The position numbers and the translations under genes were made by a program. This document shows, piece by piece, positions 1 to 6,040 of a stretch of DNA of 7,421 bases. Numbering within the stretch: position 1 is the first letter of the stretch; every line of letters begins with the position of its first letter. Source of the stretch: CAYXRS01 sp964636485 (GTDB taxonomy: Bacteria; Gemmatimonadota; Gemmatimonadetes; Gemmatimonadales; Gemmatimonadaceae); assembly GCA_964636485.1 (NCBI GenBank), contig CAZWSO010000121.1, forward strand, positions 1-7,421, in the 5' to 3' direction. A model generated the notes under the pieces. The model saw only the letters and a list, made by a program, of their open reading frames with translations, was not told the origin of the DNA and ran no database searches.

Positions 1-94
1 GGCTGGCACGTACCGATTTCGGGCCCAGGTGGAATGGCCGTTGGGCGATGAGCAGATCAACATCGCTTCGGAGACGTTCGAGGTGGAAGAATAG
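1..94 (+). CDS. C-terminal end of an unrecognised protein (5' part outside window)
   Basis: An open frame enters from the left edge (first full codon at base 2) and stops at TAG 92-94. Its 30 visible residues begin AGTYRFRAQVEWPLG and end SETFEVEE. The alternating hydrophobic/polar pattern and acidic tail look like the last beta strands of a real domain. The stop lies 4 nt before the GTG chosen for the next gene, a spacing typical of co-transcribed genes. Too little is visible to name a family. The main alternative is that the frame is non-coding, but its protein-like composition and its fit with the downstream start argue against this. Confidence 0.55.
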   Translation, partial: AGTYRFRAQVEWPLGDEQINIASETFEVEE

Positions 95-98
95 GGGA

Positions 99-1577
99 GT
101 GAAAGCGCCCGCCGCGGCAGCCGCAGAGACATCGCGCATTCTTCTCACCGGTGCCAGCGGGTACGTGGGTGGCCGCCTGCTGACCGCTCTGGAAAACCAG
201 CACTGCCGGGTACGCTGCCTGGCCCGACGTCCAGCTGCTCTCCAGCATAAGGCCAGCCCATCAACCGAGATCGTTGGGGGCGACGTTCTCGACAGGCCGA
301 GCCTAGATTCCGCGCTGCAGGGAGTCGATGTGGCCTACTACCTGGTGCACTCGATGGGCTCGACCGGCTCCTTTGAGGACGCGGACCGCCAGGCGGCGCT
401 GAATTTCGGCCAGGCGGCCAAAGCGGCCGGTGTCACTCGCCTCATCTATCTGGGAGGGTTGGGAAGCGATGAAGAGCTGCTCTCACCCCACCTGCGCAGC
501 CGACAGGAAGTAGGACAGATCCTGCGGCAATCGGGCGTGCCGGTGCTCGAGTTTCGCGCGTCGATCGTCATCGGCTCCGGTAGCTTATCATTCGAGATGA
601 TCCGCTCGCTGGTGGAGCGGCTGCCGATCATGATCACTCCCAAGTGGGTCAATGTGCCGGCTCAGCCGATCGCGATTGACGACCTGCAGGAGTATCTGGT
701 GGCGGCACTGCAGCTTCCCGCCTCCGAATACCGGGTATACGAGATCGGTGGCGCTGACCGGGTAACTTACGCGGATGTCATGCGCGTGTACGCGAGGCAA
801 CGCCAGCGGCGGATTCGAATGATCTCTGTGCCCGTCCTGACCCCGTACCTGTCGAGCTTGTGGCTTGGACTGGTCACCCCTTTGTACGCTCGCGTTGGTC
901 GCAAGCTCATCGAGAGCATTGTTCATCCTACGGTGGTCCGGGACGCCGCCGCTCTCACGACCTTCGCCGTACGTCCGGTTGGGGTTGAGGAGGCTGTTCG
1001 CCGCGCCCTGGCCAGTGAGGAGCGGCAATTCGCGGCAACGCGCTGGTCCGACGCGCTGTCTTCGGCCGGAGAGTCACAATCGTGGGGTGGTGTGCAGTTC
1101 GGCTCCCGGCTCGTGGATTCGCGAGAGGTCAGCGTTGCCGCGCCGCCTGCTGTTGCCTTCGATACCGTTCAGCGCATCGGCGGCGACACGGGTTGGTACT
1201 CGTGGGACTGGCTGTGGAGGCTGCGCGGCTTCATTGACCTGCTCGCAGGGGGCGTGGGCATGAGGCGGGGACGCCCTTCACCCACGACTCTGCGCAGCGG
1301 GGATACGGTGGATTTCTGGCGCGTAGAGGCGATCGAGCCCGACAGCCGGCTGCGACTCGTTGCCGAGATGAAGTTGCCGGGGCGCGCGTGGCTCGAGTTC
1401 GAGATTACTGGTGACGGCCCGTCAGCAGTAATCCGGCAGACCGCCATCTTCGATCCGGTTGGATTACTTGGGAGAGCCTACTGGTACATACTCTATCCGC
1501 TTCACCATCTGGTGTTTGGCGGGATGCTGCAAGGTATAGCGCGGACGGCTGAGAAGGCGGCAGGGAAGAGTGCTTGA
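99..1577 (+). CDS. SDR-type NAD(P)-binding protein with C-terminal DUF2867 domain
   Basis: The protein has an atypical/extended SDR Rossmann domain followed by a DUF2867 domain. From GTG 99 it is 492 residues. The nucleotide-binding motif TGASGYVGG spans about residues 17-25, after the first beta strand RILL. LVHSMG near 82-87 and IYLGGLG near 116-122 match the NmrA/YbjT-like layout. Residues about 345-485 form DUF2867, with GWYSWDWLWRLRG, DFWRVEAIEP, MKLPGRAWLEFE and QTAIFDPVGLLGR near the end. These two-domain proteins are usually just under 500 residues; no substrate is established, and they are annotated only as oxidoreductases or NAD(P)H-binding proteins. An ATG at 48 would add 17 arginine-rich residues and overlap the upstream gene by 47 bases. 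GTG 99 sits just behind that gene's stop, with purine-rich GAGGTGGAAGAA upstream, and puts the Rossmann motif at the usual distance from the start. It is probably the second gene of an operon. Confidence 0.9.
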   Translation: MKAPAAAAAETSRILLTGASGYVGGRLLTALENQHCRVRCLARRPAALQHKASPSTEIVGGDVLDRPSLDSALQGVDVAYYLVHSMGSTGSFEDADRQAALNFGQAAKAAGVTRLIYLGGLGSDEELLSPHLRSRQEVGQILRQSGVPVLEFRASIVIGSGSLSFEMIRSLVERLPIMITPKWVNVPAQPIAIDDLQEYLVAALQLPASEYRVYEIGGADRVTYADVMRVYARQRQRRIRMISVPVLTPYLSSLWLGLVTPLYARVGRKLIESIVHPTVVRDAAALTTFAVRPVGVEEAVRRALASEERQFAATRWSDALSSAGESQSWGGVQFGSRLVDSREVSVAAPPAVAFDTVQRIGGDTGWYSWDWLWRLRGFIDLLAGGVGMRRGRPSPTTLRSGDTVDFWRVEAIEPDSRLRLVAEMKLPGRAWLEFEITGDGPSAVIRQTAIFDPVGLLGRAYWYILYPLHHLVFGGMLQGIARTAEKAAGKSA

Positions 1578-1658
1578 AGGCGCCGCGCAGACGACCTGAT
1601 CCCCTTTTTGATGGCGAGAGGCTCTATGGCAGGAACTGAACAGCTGAAACCGGCTCGG

Positions 1659-1692
1659 CGCGCCCGGCGTAGGGTCGGTTGGGCCGGGCGTG
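1659..1692 (+). other. GC-rich hairpin upstream of the small membrane protein gene
   Basis: CGCCCGGC at 1661-1668 is a perfect inverted repeat of GCCGGGCG at 1683-1690. Adding C1659-G1692 and a G-U pair extends the stem to about 10 bp around a 14-nt loop. No T run follows, so it is not a canonical intrinsic terminator. It ends 20 nt before the Shine-Dalgarno of the next gene and could be a leader structure, a weak terminator for the SDR gene, or chance in GC-rich DNA. Confidence 0.35.
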
Positions 1693-1720
1693 ATGCCCGT
1701 AGGATCGACTTGGAGGGGCC

Positions 1721-1981
1721 ATGCCAGATCCGGATCTTGCACTGATCTTCGGCTTCGTCACTGTAATCATACTCGTCATATCGATCGCGACCATCGTGAC
1801 GAAGGCGATCGAGCGTCGAGGCGTACGTCCAACGAAGGAGCTCACGGAGATGGCTGAGCGACTCGCGCGGATCGAGCACTCTGTGGAGTCGATCGCGATC
1901 GAGGTCGAGCGCGTGTCGGAGGGACAGCGTTTCACGACGCGAATTCTGTCGGAGCGGACACGCGACGCGCTGCCGTCCTGA
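1721..1981 (+). CDS. Small single-pass membrane protein with cytoplasmic coiled coil
   Basis: This 86-residue protein has one transmembrane helix at about residues 6-27, followed by a basic stretch (KAIERRG) that predicts an inside C terminus. A coiled coil runs from about 38 to 70. Hydrophobic residues L41, M44, L48, I51, V55, I58, V62 and V65 keep an exact 3-4 heptad spacing. The segment EVERVSEGQRFTTRIL resembles small hypothetical proteins I associate with Gemmatimonadota; this is memory, not a search. The start is supported by GGAGG at 1712-1716, 4 nt before ATG. No catalytic motif is visible, so a structural or scaffolding role through oligomerisation is the most that can be inferred. 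A truncated DinB-like frame begins right after its stop. Confidence 0.8.
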   Translation: MPDPDLALIFGFVTVIILVISIATIVTKAIERRGVRPTKELTEMAERLARIEHSVESIAIEVERVSEGQRFTTRILSERTRDALPS

Positions 1982-1982
1982 C

Positions 1983-2258
1983 GCTTCCGATCGGACAGCC
2001 GATGCGCCCGCCGCGACCGCGGATGAGCTGCTCGGGCACCTGCGCGAGGTCAGTCGACGCGCCCTGGCCCAGCTCGCCGCTACGCCCGAGGACGTTATGC
2101 ACACCCATCGCTCCGTGGGTCGAGCGGGCTATCCTTCAACCGTATTGGGACTGCTCTACCACGCCGGAGAGCACACAGCGCGACATTCGGGGCAGATAAG
2201 TACGACGGTAAGAATCCTCCGGGGACTGCCGTCGACCGGGCGCTCTGTCAGCGCATGA
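1983..2258 (+). pseudogene. DinB-family C-terminal remnant (truncated)
   Basis: The frame from about 1983 to TGA 2256-2258 encodes some 91 residues that read like the last part of a DinB/YfiT-type four-helix protein. DELLGHLREVSRRAL looks like one helix, and LLYHAGEHTARHSGQI resembles the final metal-ligand helix, with histidines at codons 2160, 2172 and 2184 (spacing 4 and 4). Family members are normally about 150-170 residues, and the first helices with the other histidine ligand are missing. The frame is open upstream but has no ATG, GTG or TTG until ATG 2097, inside the domain, and no Shine-Dalgarno. Upstream it would run out of frame through the coiled-coil gene. The last 11 bases overlap the 3' end of the convergent GMC gene. 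I infer a decayed gene whose 5' half was deleted or replaced. A translated 53-codon product from 2097 cannot be excluded. Confidence 0.6.
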
Positions 2259-3828
2259 TTTCTTTCAGGTGTTCCGCGAGCCGTATTGCCAGCGCCACGA
2301 TGGTCATCGTCGGATTCGCGTAGCCCGCGGTGGGGAACACCGAACTGCCGGCGACGAACAGATTCCCAACGCCATGCACTCGGCAGTCGGCGTCCACCAC
2401 GCCGCGGTGTGGATCGGCATGCATCCGCGTGGTGCCAAGGTGATGAGATCCACCGGTCAGCGTGGACGGCCAGTCATCGCCCTCGTCGAAAACGGTGGTC
2501 AGTTCGCCGAGTCGCACGCGCTCGATCACCTTCCGTAGCAGCGTGTGAAGGCGGCGCGCACCGCTACGGTCGCTGGCATTAAGTCGCCAGTCGAGCCGAG
2601 CGCGTGGGCGGCCGAATGGATCACGCTGAGCCGAGAGCAGCAATCGGCTGTCGGGATCGGGGTGAGGTTCCGCAACGGTGCGGAGCGCCAGCCAATCGGT
2701 GGACGCGATCCGTGAGCGCGCCATGCTCGCGAGCGTGGCTCCAACGTTGTCCAGCCCAACCACGACCGTTCTTACCTCCCTAATCCATCCCCGCGAAGGC
2801 CGAGAGCCGCGCAGCCCCCGAGAGAGCCGCGCCAGCGCACCGACCGCGGGCGAACGGAATGCGGGCTCCATTTTGTAGAGAGATCGCGACACGAAGTGAG
2901 TCGCGGCATTGGTGAGCCTTTCCTCGCGAAGCAAGGTTTCGCCAAGCGCCACGGCCGCGCCCGCGGGCTTCTCTCGCGCTGGCTGACCGGCATTGGATAT
3001 GACAAACGGGCTTGGCGGAGTACGTGCCTGCAAGATGCCGGAGTAGAAGTAGGGGTGTTCCATGAAGAACCGCCCCACCAGGCCGTGCTCGTTCCCCACT
3101 CCCGCCCGCCCGTCAGGATTGGATGCGAGCAGAAGTCGCGCATTCTCGACTCCCCCCGCTGCCAGAATGTACATCTTCGCAGCGACGGAAAAGCGAAGCC
3201 CGTCGAGTGTACCGGCATGCACACATCTCACGCGCCGGTGATCGTCGGACATGGCGATATCGATCGCGCTGGCGTGGAGAAGAACGCGCAGGTTTTCGGC
3301 GTCCTCGATCGGATGTCTGTACCGATCGCCAAACCGCGTGGGCGGGCTGAACCTGAAGATCGGCGACGCCAGACCCTCGGCGTCGAGCTCGCCGCGAAAG
3401 CCGGCCGCGGAACCGCTTTCGAGCTCGACGTCACCAGCGGAGAGCTGGAGCAGGACGGCGGCGCGCTCATAGAAGCCATCGAGGTGGGCACGCGTGAACG
3501 GCCATCCGGAGTGCGGGATCCAGTCGCGCGTCTCGAAGTCGATGGGATCGAGCGGACGACACCATCCGGTCCACCGCGCGGTCGTGCCGCCGAAACAGCG
3601 GAAGCGAGACTCATCGAGCGGCTGACAGGGTACCCCGACGACCTCTCCCTCGTTCAGCCGCTGTGCCGCGGCGTCCAGCCCGACGCCCCCGCTCTCGAGC
3701 ACACAGATGCGCATCGGCGCACCAATCAGCTCCAGCGCCAGGGTAATACCTGCCGCCCCGGCACCGACGATGCACACGTCGGTCGTGATGACTGCGTCAT
3801 TGGGCAGGCGGCGCGCATCGTCGAGCAT
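2248..3828 (-). CDS. GMC-family FAD-dependent oxidoreductase
   Basis: Predicted flavoprotein that oxidises an alcohol group on an unidentified substrate (glucose-methanol-choline family). From ATG 3828 it is 526 residues, near the usual length. VGAGAAG at 21-27 is the dinucleotide-binding loop, and E45 in VLESGG would bind the adenosine ribose. FGGTTARWTGWCRPLDPIDFE follows in the FAD domain, and GGVENARLLLAS is another family signature. The C-terminal domain has SHHLGTTRM (H462-H463) and ANPTMTI (N505), matching the catalytic His-Asn pair by position. The frame is open to 4023. I prefer ATG 3828 because GGAG lies 7 nt upstream and MLDDARRLP is a typical N terminus; ATG 3859-3861 (537 aa) is the main alternative and lacks a good ribosome site. 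No signal peptide is seen, so it is probably cytoplasmic. It is divergent from the haloalkane dehalogenase gene and convergent with the DinB remnant. Confidence 0.92.
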   Translation of the reverse strand: MLDDARRLPNDAVITTDVCIVGAGAAGITLALELIGAPMRICVLESGGVGLDAAAQRLNEGEVVGVPCQPLDESRFRCFGGTTARWTGWCRPLDPIDFETRDWIPHSGWPFTRAHLDGFYERAAVLLQLSAGDVELESGSAAGFRGELDAEGLASPIFRFSPPTRFGDRYRHPIEDAENLRVLLHASAIDIAMSDDHRRVRCVHAGTLDGLRFSVAAKMYILAAGGVENARLLLASNPDGRAGVGNEHGLVGRFFMEHPYFYSGILQARTPPSPFVISNAGQPAREKPAGAAVALGETLLREERLTNAATHFVSRSLYKMEPAFRSPAVGALARLSRGLRGSRPSRGWIREVRTVVVGLDNVGATLASMARSRIASTDWLALRTVAEPHPDPDSRLLLSAQRDPFGRPRARLDWRLNASDRSGARRLHTLLRKVIERVRLGELTTVFDEGDDWPSTLTGGSHHLGTTRMHADPHRGVVDADCRVHGVGNLFVAGSSVFPTAGYANPTMTIVALAIRLAEHLKEIMR

Positions 3829-3890
3829 CGCACGACTCCGGTCGAGAACCGCCCGGATCATGGCGGGAGCGGGAAGACCCGGGCGCGGTG

Positions 3891-3919
3891 AGTATGCGAA
3901 GCGACACCGACGCTTGCAA
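3891..3919 (-). promoter_or_regulatory. Candidate sigma70-type promoter for the GMC gene
   Basis: Read on the - strand, TTGCAA (3914-3919) and CATACT (3891-3896) are separated by 17 nt, each matching four of six consensus bases. Transcription would begin near 3884, upstream of both ATG 3861 and ATG 3828 but downstream of the longer possible starts at 3924 and 4023, which favours a shorter protein. The match is weak and could be chance. Confidence 0.3.
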
Positions 3920-4072
3920 TGCATCAAGGACACTGCACGCACGGAGGCACGACTTCGCTGTATTTTCCCGGTCGCCCGAGACCGCGCTGCCGGCAGTCTT
4001 CCGGAGACGACCGTCTCTGCCATGTCGGTGGAAGCGACAGAGCGATTAGCGATCTCGCACCAGGTGGCGTGC

Positions 4073-4102
4073 TTGACGGTCGCATGCGCCGATCAGTAGC
4101 AT
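4073..4102 (+). promoter_or_regulatory. Candidate sigma70-type promoter for the haloalkane dehalogenase gene
   Basis: TTGACG (4073-4078, five of six -35 bases) and TAGCAT (4097-4102, four of six -10 bases) are 18 nt apart. Transcription from about 4109 would give a short leader that still includes the GGAGG ribosome site at 4116-4120 before ATG 4126. No operator-like repeat is evident around it. Confidence 0.45.
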
Positions 4103-4125
4103 GGAGCCGAACGCCGGAGGTCCCG

Positions 4126-5169
4126 ATGACCAATTGTAATCCGCGCCGTAGCCCTGCACCGGCAGCGCTCGTCGTGCTGACGCGCGGGCTCATCCTCGTT
4201 CCGCTCCTCGGTTGCGGAGCGAGGGGACACGAGTCGCCAGTGACCCCTGAAGCCGCGGCAGCAGTCGAGTTTGTCCGCACTCCCGACGAGCGTTTCGATG
4301 GTCTTCCAGGCTACCCCTTCCAGTCCCGGTACGCGACGATTGAGGGACTGCGCGTTCACTACGTGGATGAGGGTCCTCGGGACGCGCCGGTTGTCGTCCT
4401 GCTCCATGGGGAACCGAGCTGGAGCTTCCTCTATCGGGAGATGATTCCCGTGCTGGCGAAAGCCGGTTACCGGGTAGTTGCGCCTGACCTGGTTGGGTTC
4501 GGCAAGTCGGACAAGCCGGTTAGACGCGAAGACTACTCGTACGCCGCGCACGTCGAGTGGATGCGGGCACTCCTGTTCGATCACCTGGAGCTCGAAGCTA
4601 TCAATCTCTTCGTCCAGGACTGGGGCGGGCTCATCGGCCTGCGGCTCGTTGGGGAGCACCCGGATCGCTTTGCGCGGGTCGTCGCCGCCAACACAGCGCT
4701 TCCGGTCGGGGGCGGGAGACAACCCGGCGAGGCGTTCAGGCAATGGCTGCAGTTCTCCCAGACCGTCCCCGAGTTTCCGGTTGGGCAGGTGCTGCAGATG
4801 GGAACGGTGCGCGAGCTGCCGCCCGAAGTGATCCGAGGTTACGAAGCGCCGTTTCCGGACGAAAGCTACAAGGCGGGGGCACGCGTCTTCCCCGTGCTGG
4901 TGCCCATCACCTCGGACGACCCGGCCGTGCCGGCCAATCGCGCCGCCTGGCAGGTGCTGGAGGCGTGGGAGAGGCCCTTTCTCACCCTCTTCAGTGATCG
5001 GGACCCGATCACTGCGGGGCTGGACGAACCCTTCCGTTCGCGAATCCCCGGCGCTCGTGGCCAGCCACACCGGACGATTCGGAACGCCGGGCACTTCCTT
5101 CAGGAGGACAGCCCCGCGGAACTCACGGCCGCGTTTCTCGAGTTCCTGAGGAGCGCGAGCGAACCCTGA
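4126..5169 (+). CDS. Class I haloalkane dehalogenase, predicted lipoprotein
   Basis: Alpha/beta-hydrolase that cleaves carbon-halogen bonds by hydrolysis, giving alcohol, halide and a proton (EC 3.8.1.5 by family). The protein is 347 residues. HGEPSWS (94-100) is the oxyanion-hole segment seen in DhlA. VQDWGG carries nucleophile D165 and halide-binding W166. In the cap, AFRQW provides F204 and W207, matching the DhlA F172/W175 pair, and APFPDESYKAG follows as in DhlA. D293 in SDRDP is the likely acid and H323 in NAGHFLQED the base. The triad is therefore complete and of class I type (the dhmA/DhlA group). GGAGG at 4116-4120, 5 nt before ATG 4126, fixes the start, although the frame is open back to 3919. 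The first 30 residues contain basic residues, a hydrophobic stretch and LLGC with C30 as the predicted lipidation site; an arginine at 20 within the stretch is unusual. The soluble family members I know lack such an anchor. Epoxide hydrolase is an alternative, but the Trp pair favours dehalogenase. Confidence 0.9.
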   Translation: MTNCNPRRSPAPAALVVLTRGLILVPLLGCGARGHESPVTPEAAAAVEFVRTPDERFDGLPGYPFQSRYATIEGLRVHYVDEGPRDAPVVVLLHGEPSWSFLYREMIPVLAKAGYRVVAPDLVGFGKSDKPVRREDYSYAAHVEWMRALLFDHLELEAINLFVQDWGGLIGLRLVGEHPDRFARVVAANTALPVGGGRQPGEAFRQWLQFSQTVPEFPVGQVLQMGTVRELPPEVIRGYEAPFPDESYKAGARVFPVLVPITSDDPAVPANRAAWQVLEAWERPFLTLFSDRDPITAGLDEPFRSRIPGARGQPHRTIRNAGHFLQEDSPAELTAAFLEFLRSASEP

Positions 5170-5444
5170 GCTTCTCACCGCGCTCCCTGTCTTTCTGGCC
5201 AAACATTGAAGCCGATCGGCGGAGGCTTGCGATTCGGCCGTCCGCGGAAAGATTGAGGAATGATCCGTCCCGAGGCGCTGGCGAAGAACGAAGCCCTCAA
5301 CCGCGCCGGGCACTGGCGAGCCCAATCCTGGATCAGCAGCGTTGGCCAACCTGACCGCGGAGCAGACCGGGCTCCCGAGGCTTTCCGCCGGCAGTGCAGA
5401 CGCCCACGGTGGCCGTCTGCTCCGCGGTGAAGCTGCGCCGACCG
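5170..5444. other. Convergent intergenic region, 275 bp
   Basis: This lies between the 3' ends of the + strand dehalogenase gene and the - strand beta-barrel gene. It holds the nested inverted repeats at 5355-5427 and otherwise no convincing gene. A 56-codon frame (5260-5430, +) has no properly spaced ribosome site and no recognisable motif. A perfect palindrome CCGCTAGCGG at 5442-5451 overlaps the stop codon of the beta-barrel gene. The first 185 bases after the dehalogenase stop remain unexplained. Confidence 0.5.
5355..5427. repeat. Nested inverted repeats, two competing hairpins (possible terminator)
   Basis: CCGCGGAGCAGAC at 5355-5367 is a perfect 13-bp inverted repeat of GTCTGCTCCGCGG at 5415-5427. 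Inside it, GCAGACG at 5396-5402 pairs with CGTCTGC at 5414-5420, and after one C-C mismatch CC/GG pairs continue around an ACGGT loop. Both hairpins use 5415-5420, so only one can form at a time. The structure starts 17 nt beyond the stop of the - strand beta-barrel gene, where a terminator is expected, but neither strand has a T run. A factor-dependent terminator or an RNA-stabilising 3' end is possible. Confidence 0.5.
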
Positions 5445-5945
5445 CTAGCGGCGCCCGCCTACGCGGAACAGAAGTCCCCCTGACAGCACGAACTGCTCGC
5501 CGCCGCCGAGCTCTACGCGCGCTTCTACGAAGGGAGAGAACGTGCCCATGGGAAACCGCAGTCCGCCAAGCACGTTCACTCCCACCTCGGTGTTGGATAC
5601 GCGGCTAAGCCCCGGGCTCGCGCTCGCGGAGAAACGCGCAACGTTGAGCCCGGCGCCCACGTATGGGCTCAGGTTCGCGTTCTCGGTGACGAACGTGTAA
5701 TGCAAGTTGCCGTTCAGCTCCCAGTAGGACAGATCGTTCCCGGGAAAGAAGACGTCGAAGGACGGCACGAAGGCGAGTTGGGGGTGCAGGGCTGGAAGAG
5801 GCAGCATGGCTCGCACTCCGAGGCCAATGTCGGCGTCATCCGCCCAGCTCACCTGCCCGCCGATGCTGGTCTGGGCTGCCGCGGCGGCTGGCCCGATCAG
5901 GAACAGGGAAGCACCTGCCAGCAGCAGACCTCTCGTGAACGTCAT
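5445..5945 (-). CDS. Small secreted outer-membrane beta-barrel protein
   Basis: The protein has 166 residues with a clear Sec signal peptide. A positive start (MTFTR) and hydrophobic LLLAGASLFLIG are followed by an alanine run ending AAAAAQ, with likely signal-peptidase I cleavage after A24. The mature part of about 142 residues alternates hydrophobic and polar residues with many Gly, Asn and aromatic turns (YWELNGNLHYTF, LSPYVGAGLNVARF, FSPFVEARVELGGG, FVLSGGLLFRVG). This fits an eight-stranded barrel of the OmpA/opacity-like superfamily. No OmpA peptidoglycan domain follows. The protein ends FRVGGRR rather than in the classic terminal Phe, a small oddity. Start ATG 5945 is fixed by AGGAGGT 6 nt upstream, although the frame is open back to 6209 inside the neighbouring gene. 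Function is unknown; similar proteins are structural, adhesive or small channels. Confidence 0.85.
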   Translation of the reverse strand: MTFTRGLLLAGASLFLIGPAAAAAQTSIGGQVSWADDADIGLGVRAMLPLPALHPQLAFVPSFDVFFPGNDLSYWELNGNLHYTFVTENANLSPYVGAGLNVARFSASASPGLSRVSNTEVGVNVLGGLRFPMGTFSPFVEARVELGGGEQFVLSGGLLFRVGGRR

Positions 5946-5951
5946 TGTGAA

Positions 5952-5958
5952 ACCTCCT
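5952..5958 (-). promoter_or_regulatory. Perfect Shine-Dalgarno of the beta-barrel gene
   Basis: On the - strand AGGAGGT lies 6 nt before ATG 5945. It decides the start against a long upstream open extension and predicts strong translation. Confidence 0.9.
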
Positions 5959-5997
5959 GTCGGGTGTTTTGGAGCCACGTCAGACTGCGGTGCGCAA

Positions 5998-6026
5998 ACC
6001 TGACGGTTCATGGCGGGAGCTGTCAA
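5998..6026 (-). promoter_or_regulatory. Candidate promoter for the beta-barrel gene
   Basis: On the - strand a perfect TTGACA (6021-6026) lies 15 nt after the flippase stop. At a 17-nt spacing the -10 position holds TCAGGT (5998-6003), a poor match. Transcription would begin near 5991 with a leader of about 46 nt. The exact -35 box supports a separate promoter, but the weak -10 leaves this uncertain; read-through from the flippase gene is the alternative. Confidence 0.35.
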
Positions 6027-6040
6027 GCGGCCCGCCCGGG

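Noticed and set aside
1578..1610. Possible intrinsic terminator ending in TTTTT (1605-1609) after the SDR gene
   Set aside because: There is a five-T run but no stable GC hairpin directly before it; only a 4-bp AAGG/CCTT pairing with a long loop is available.
2896..3891. 331-codon open frame on the + strand opposite the GMC gene
   Set aside because: It is the antisense shadow of the GMC coding sequence in GC-rich DNA. Its translation is rich in Arg/Pro/Gly and has no recognisable domain, while the - strand frame has a full set of GMC motifs.
3919..4125. N-terminal extension of the dehalogenase to 416 residues
   Set aside because: The added residues have no family match and no ribosome site, and they would hide the lipoprotein signal. 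GGAGG sits 5 nt before ATG 4126.
4093..5349. 418-codon open frame on the - strand opposite the dehalogenase gene
   Set aside because: The + strand frame carries all the catalytic motifs and a good ribosome site. The antisense translation has no recognisable domain and is explained by GC-rich codon positions.
5260..5430. 56-codon frame starting MIRPEALAKNEALNR in the convergent intergenic region
   Set aside because: The purine-rich GAGGA abuts the ATG with no spacing, the C-terminal half is Arg/Pro-rich, and it runs through the inverted repeats. Coding is not supported.
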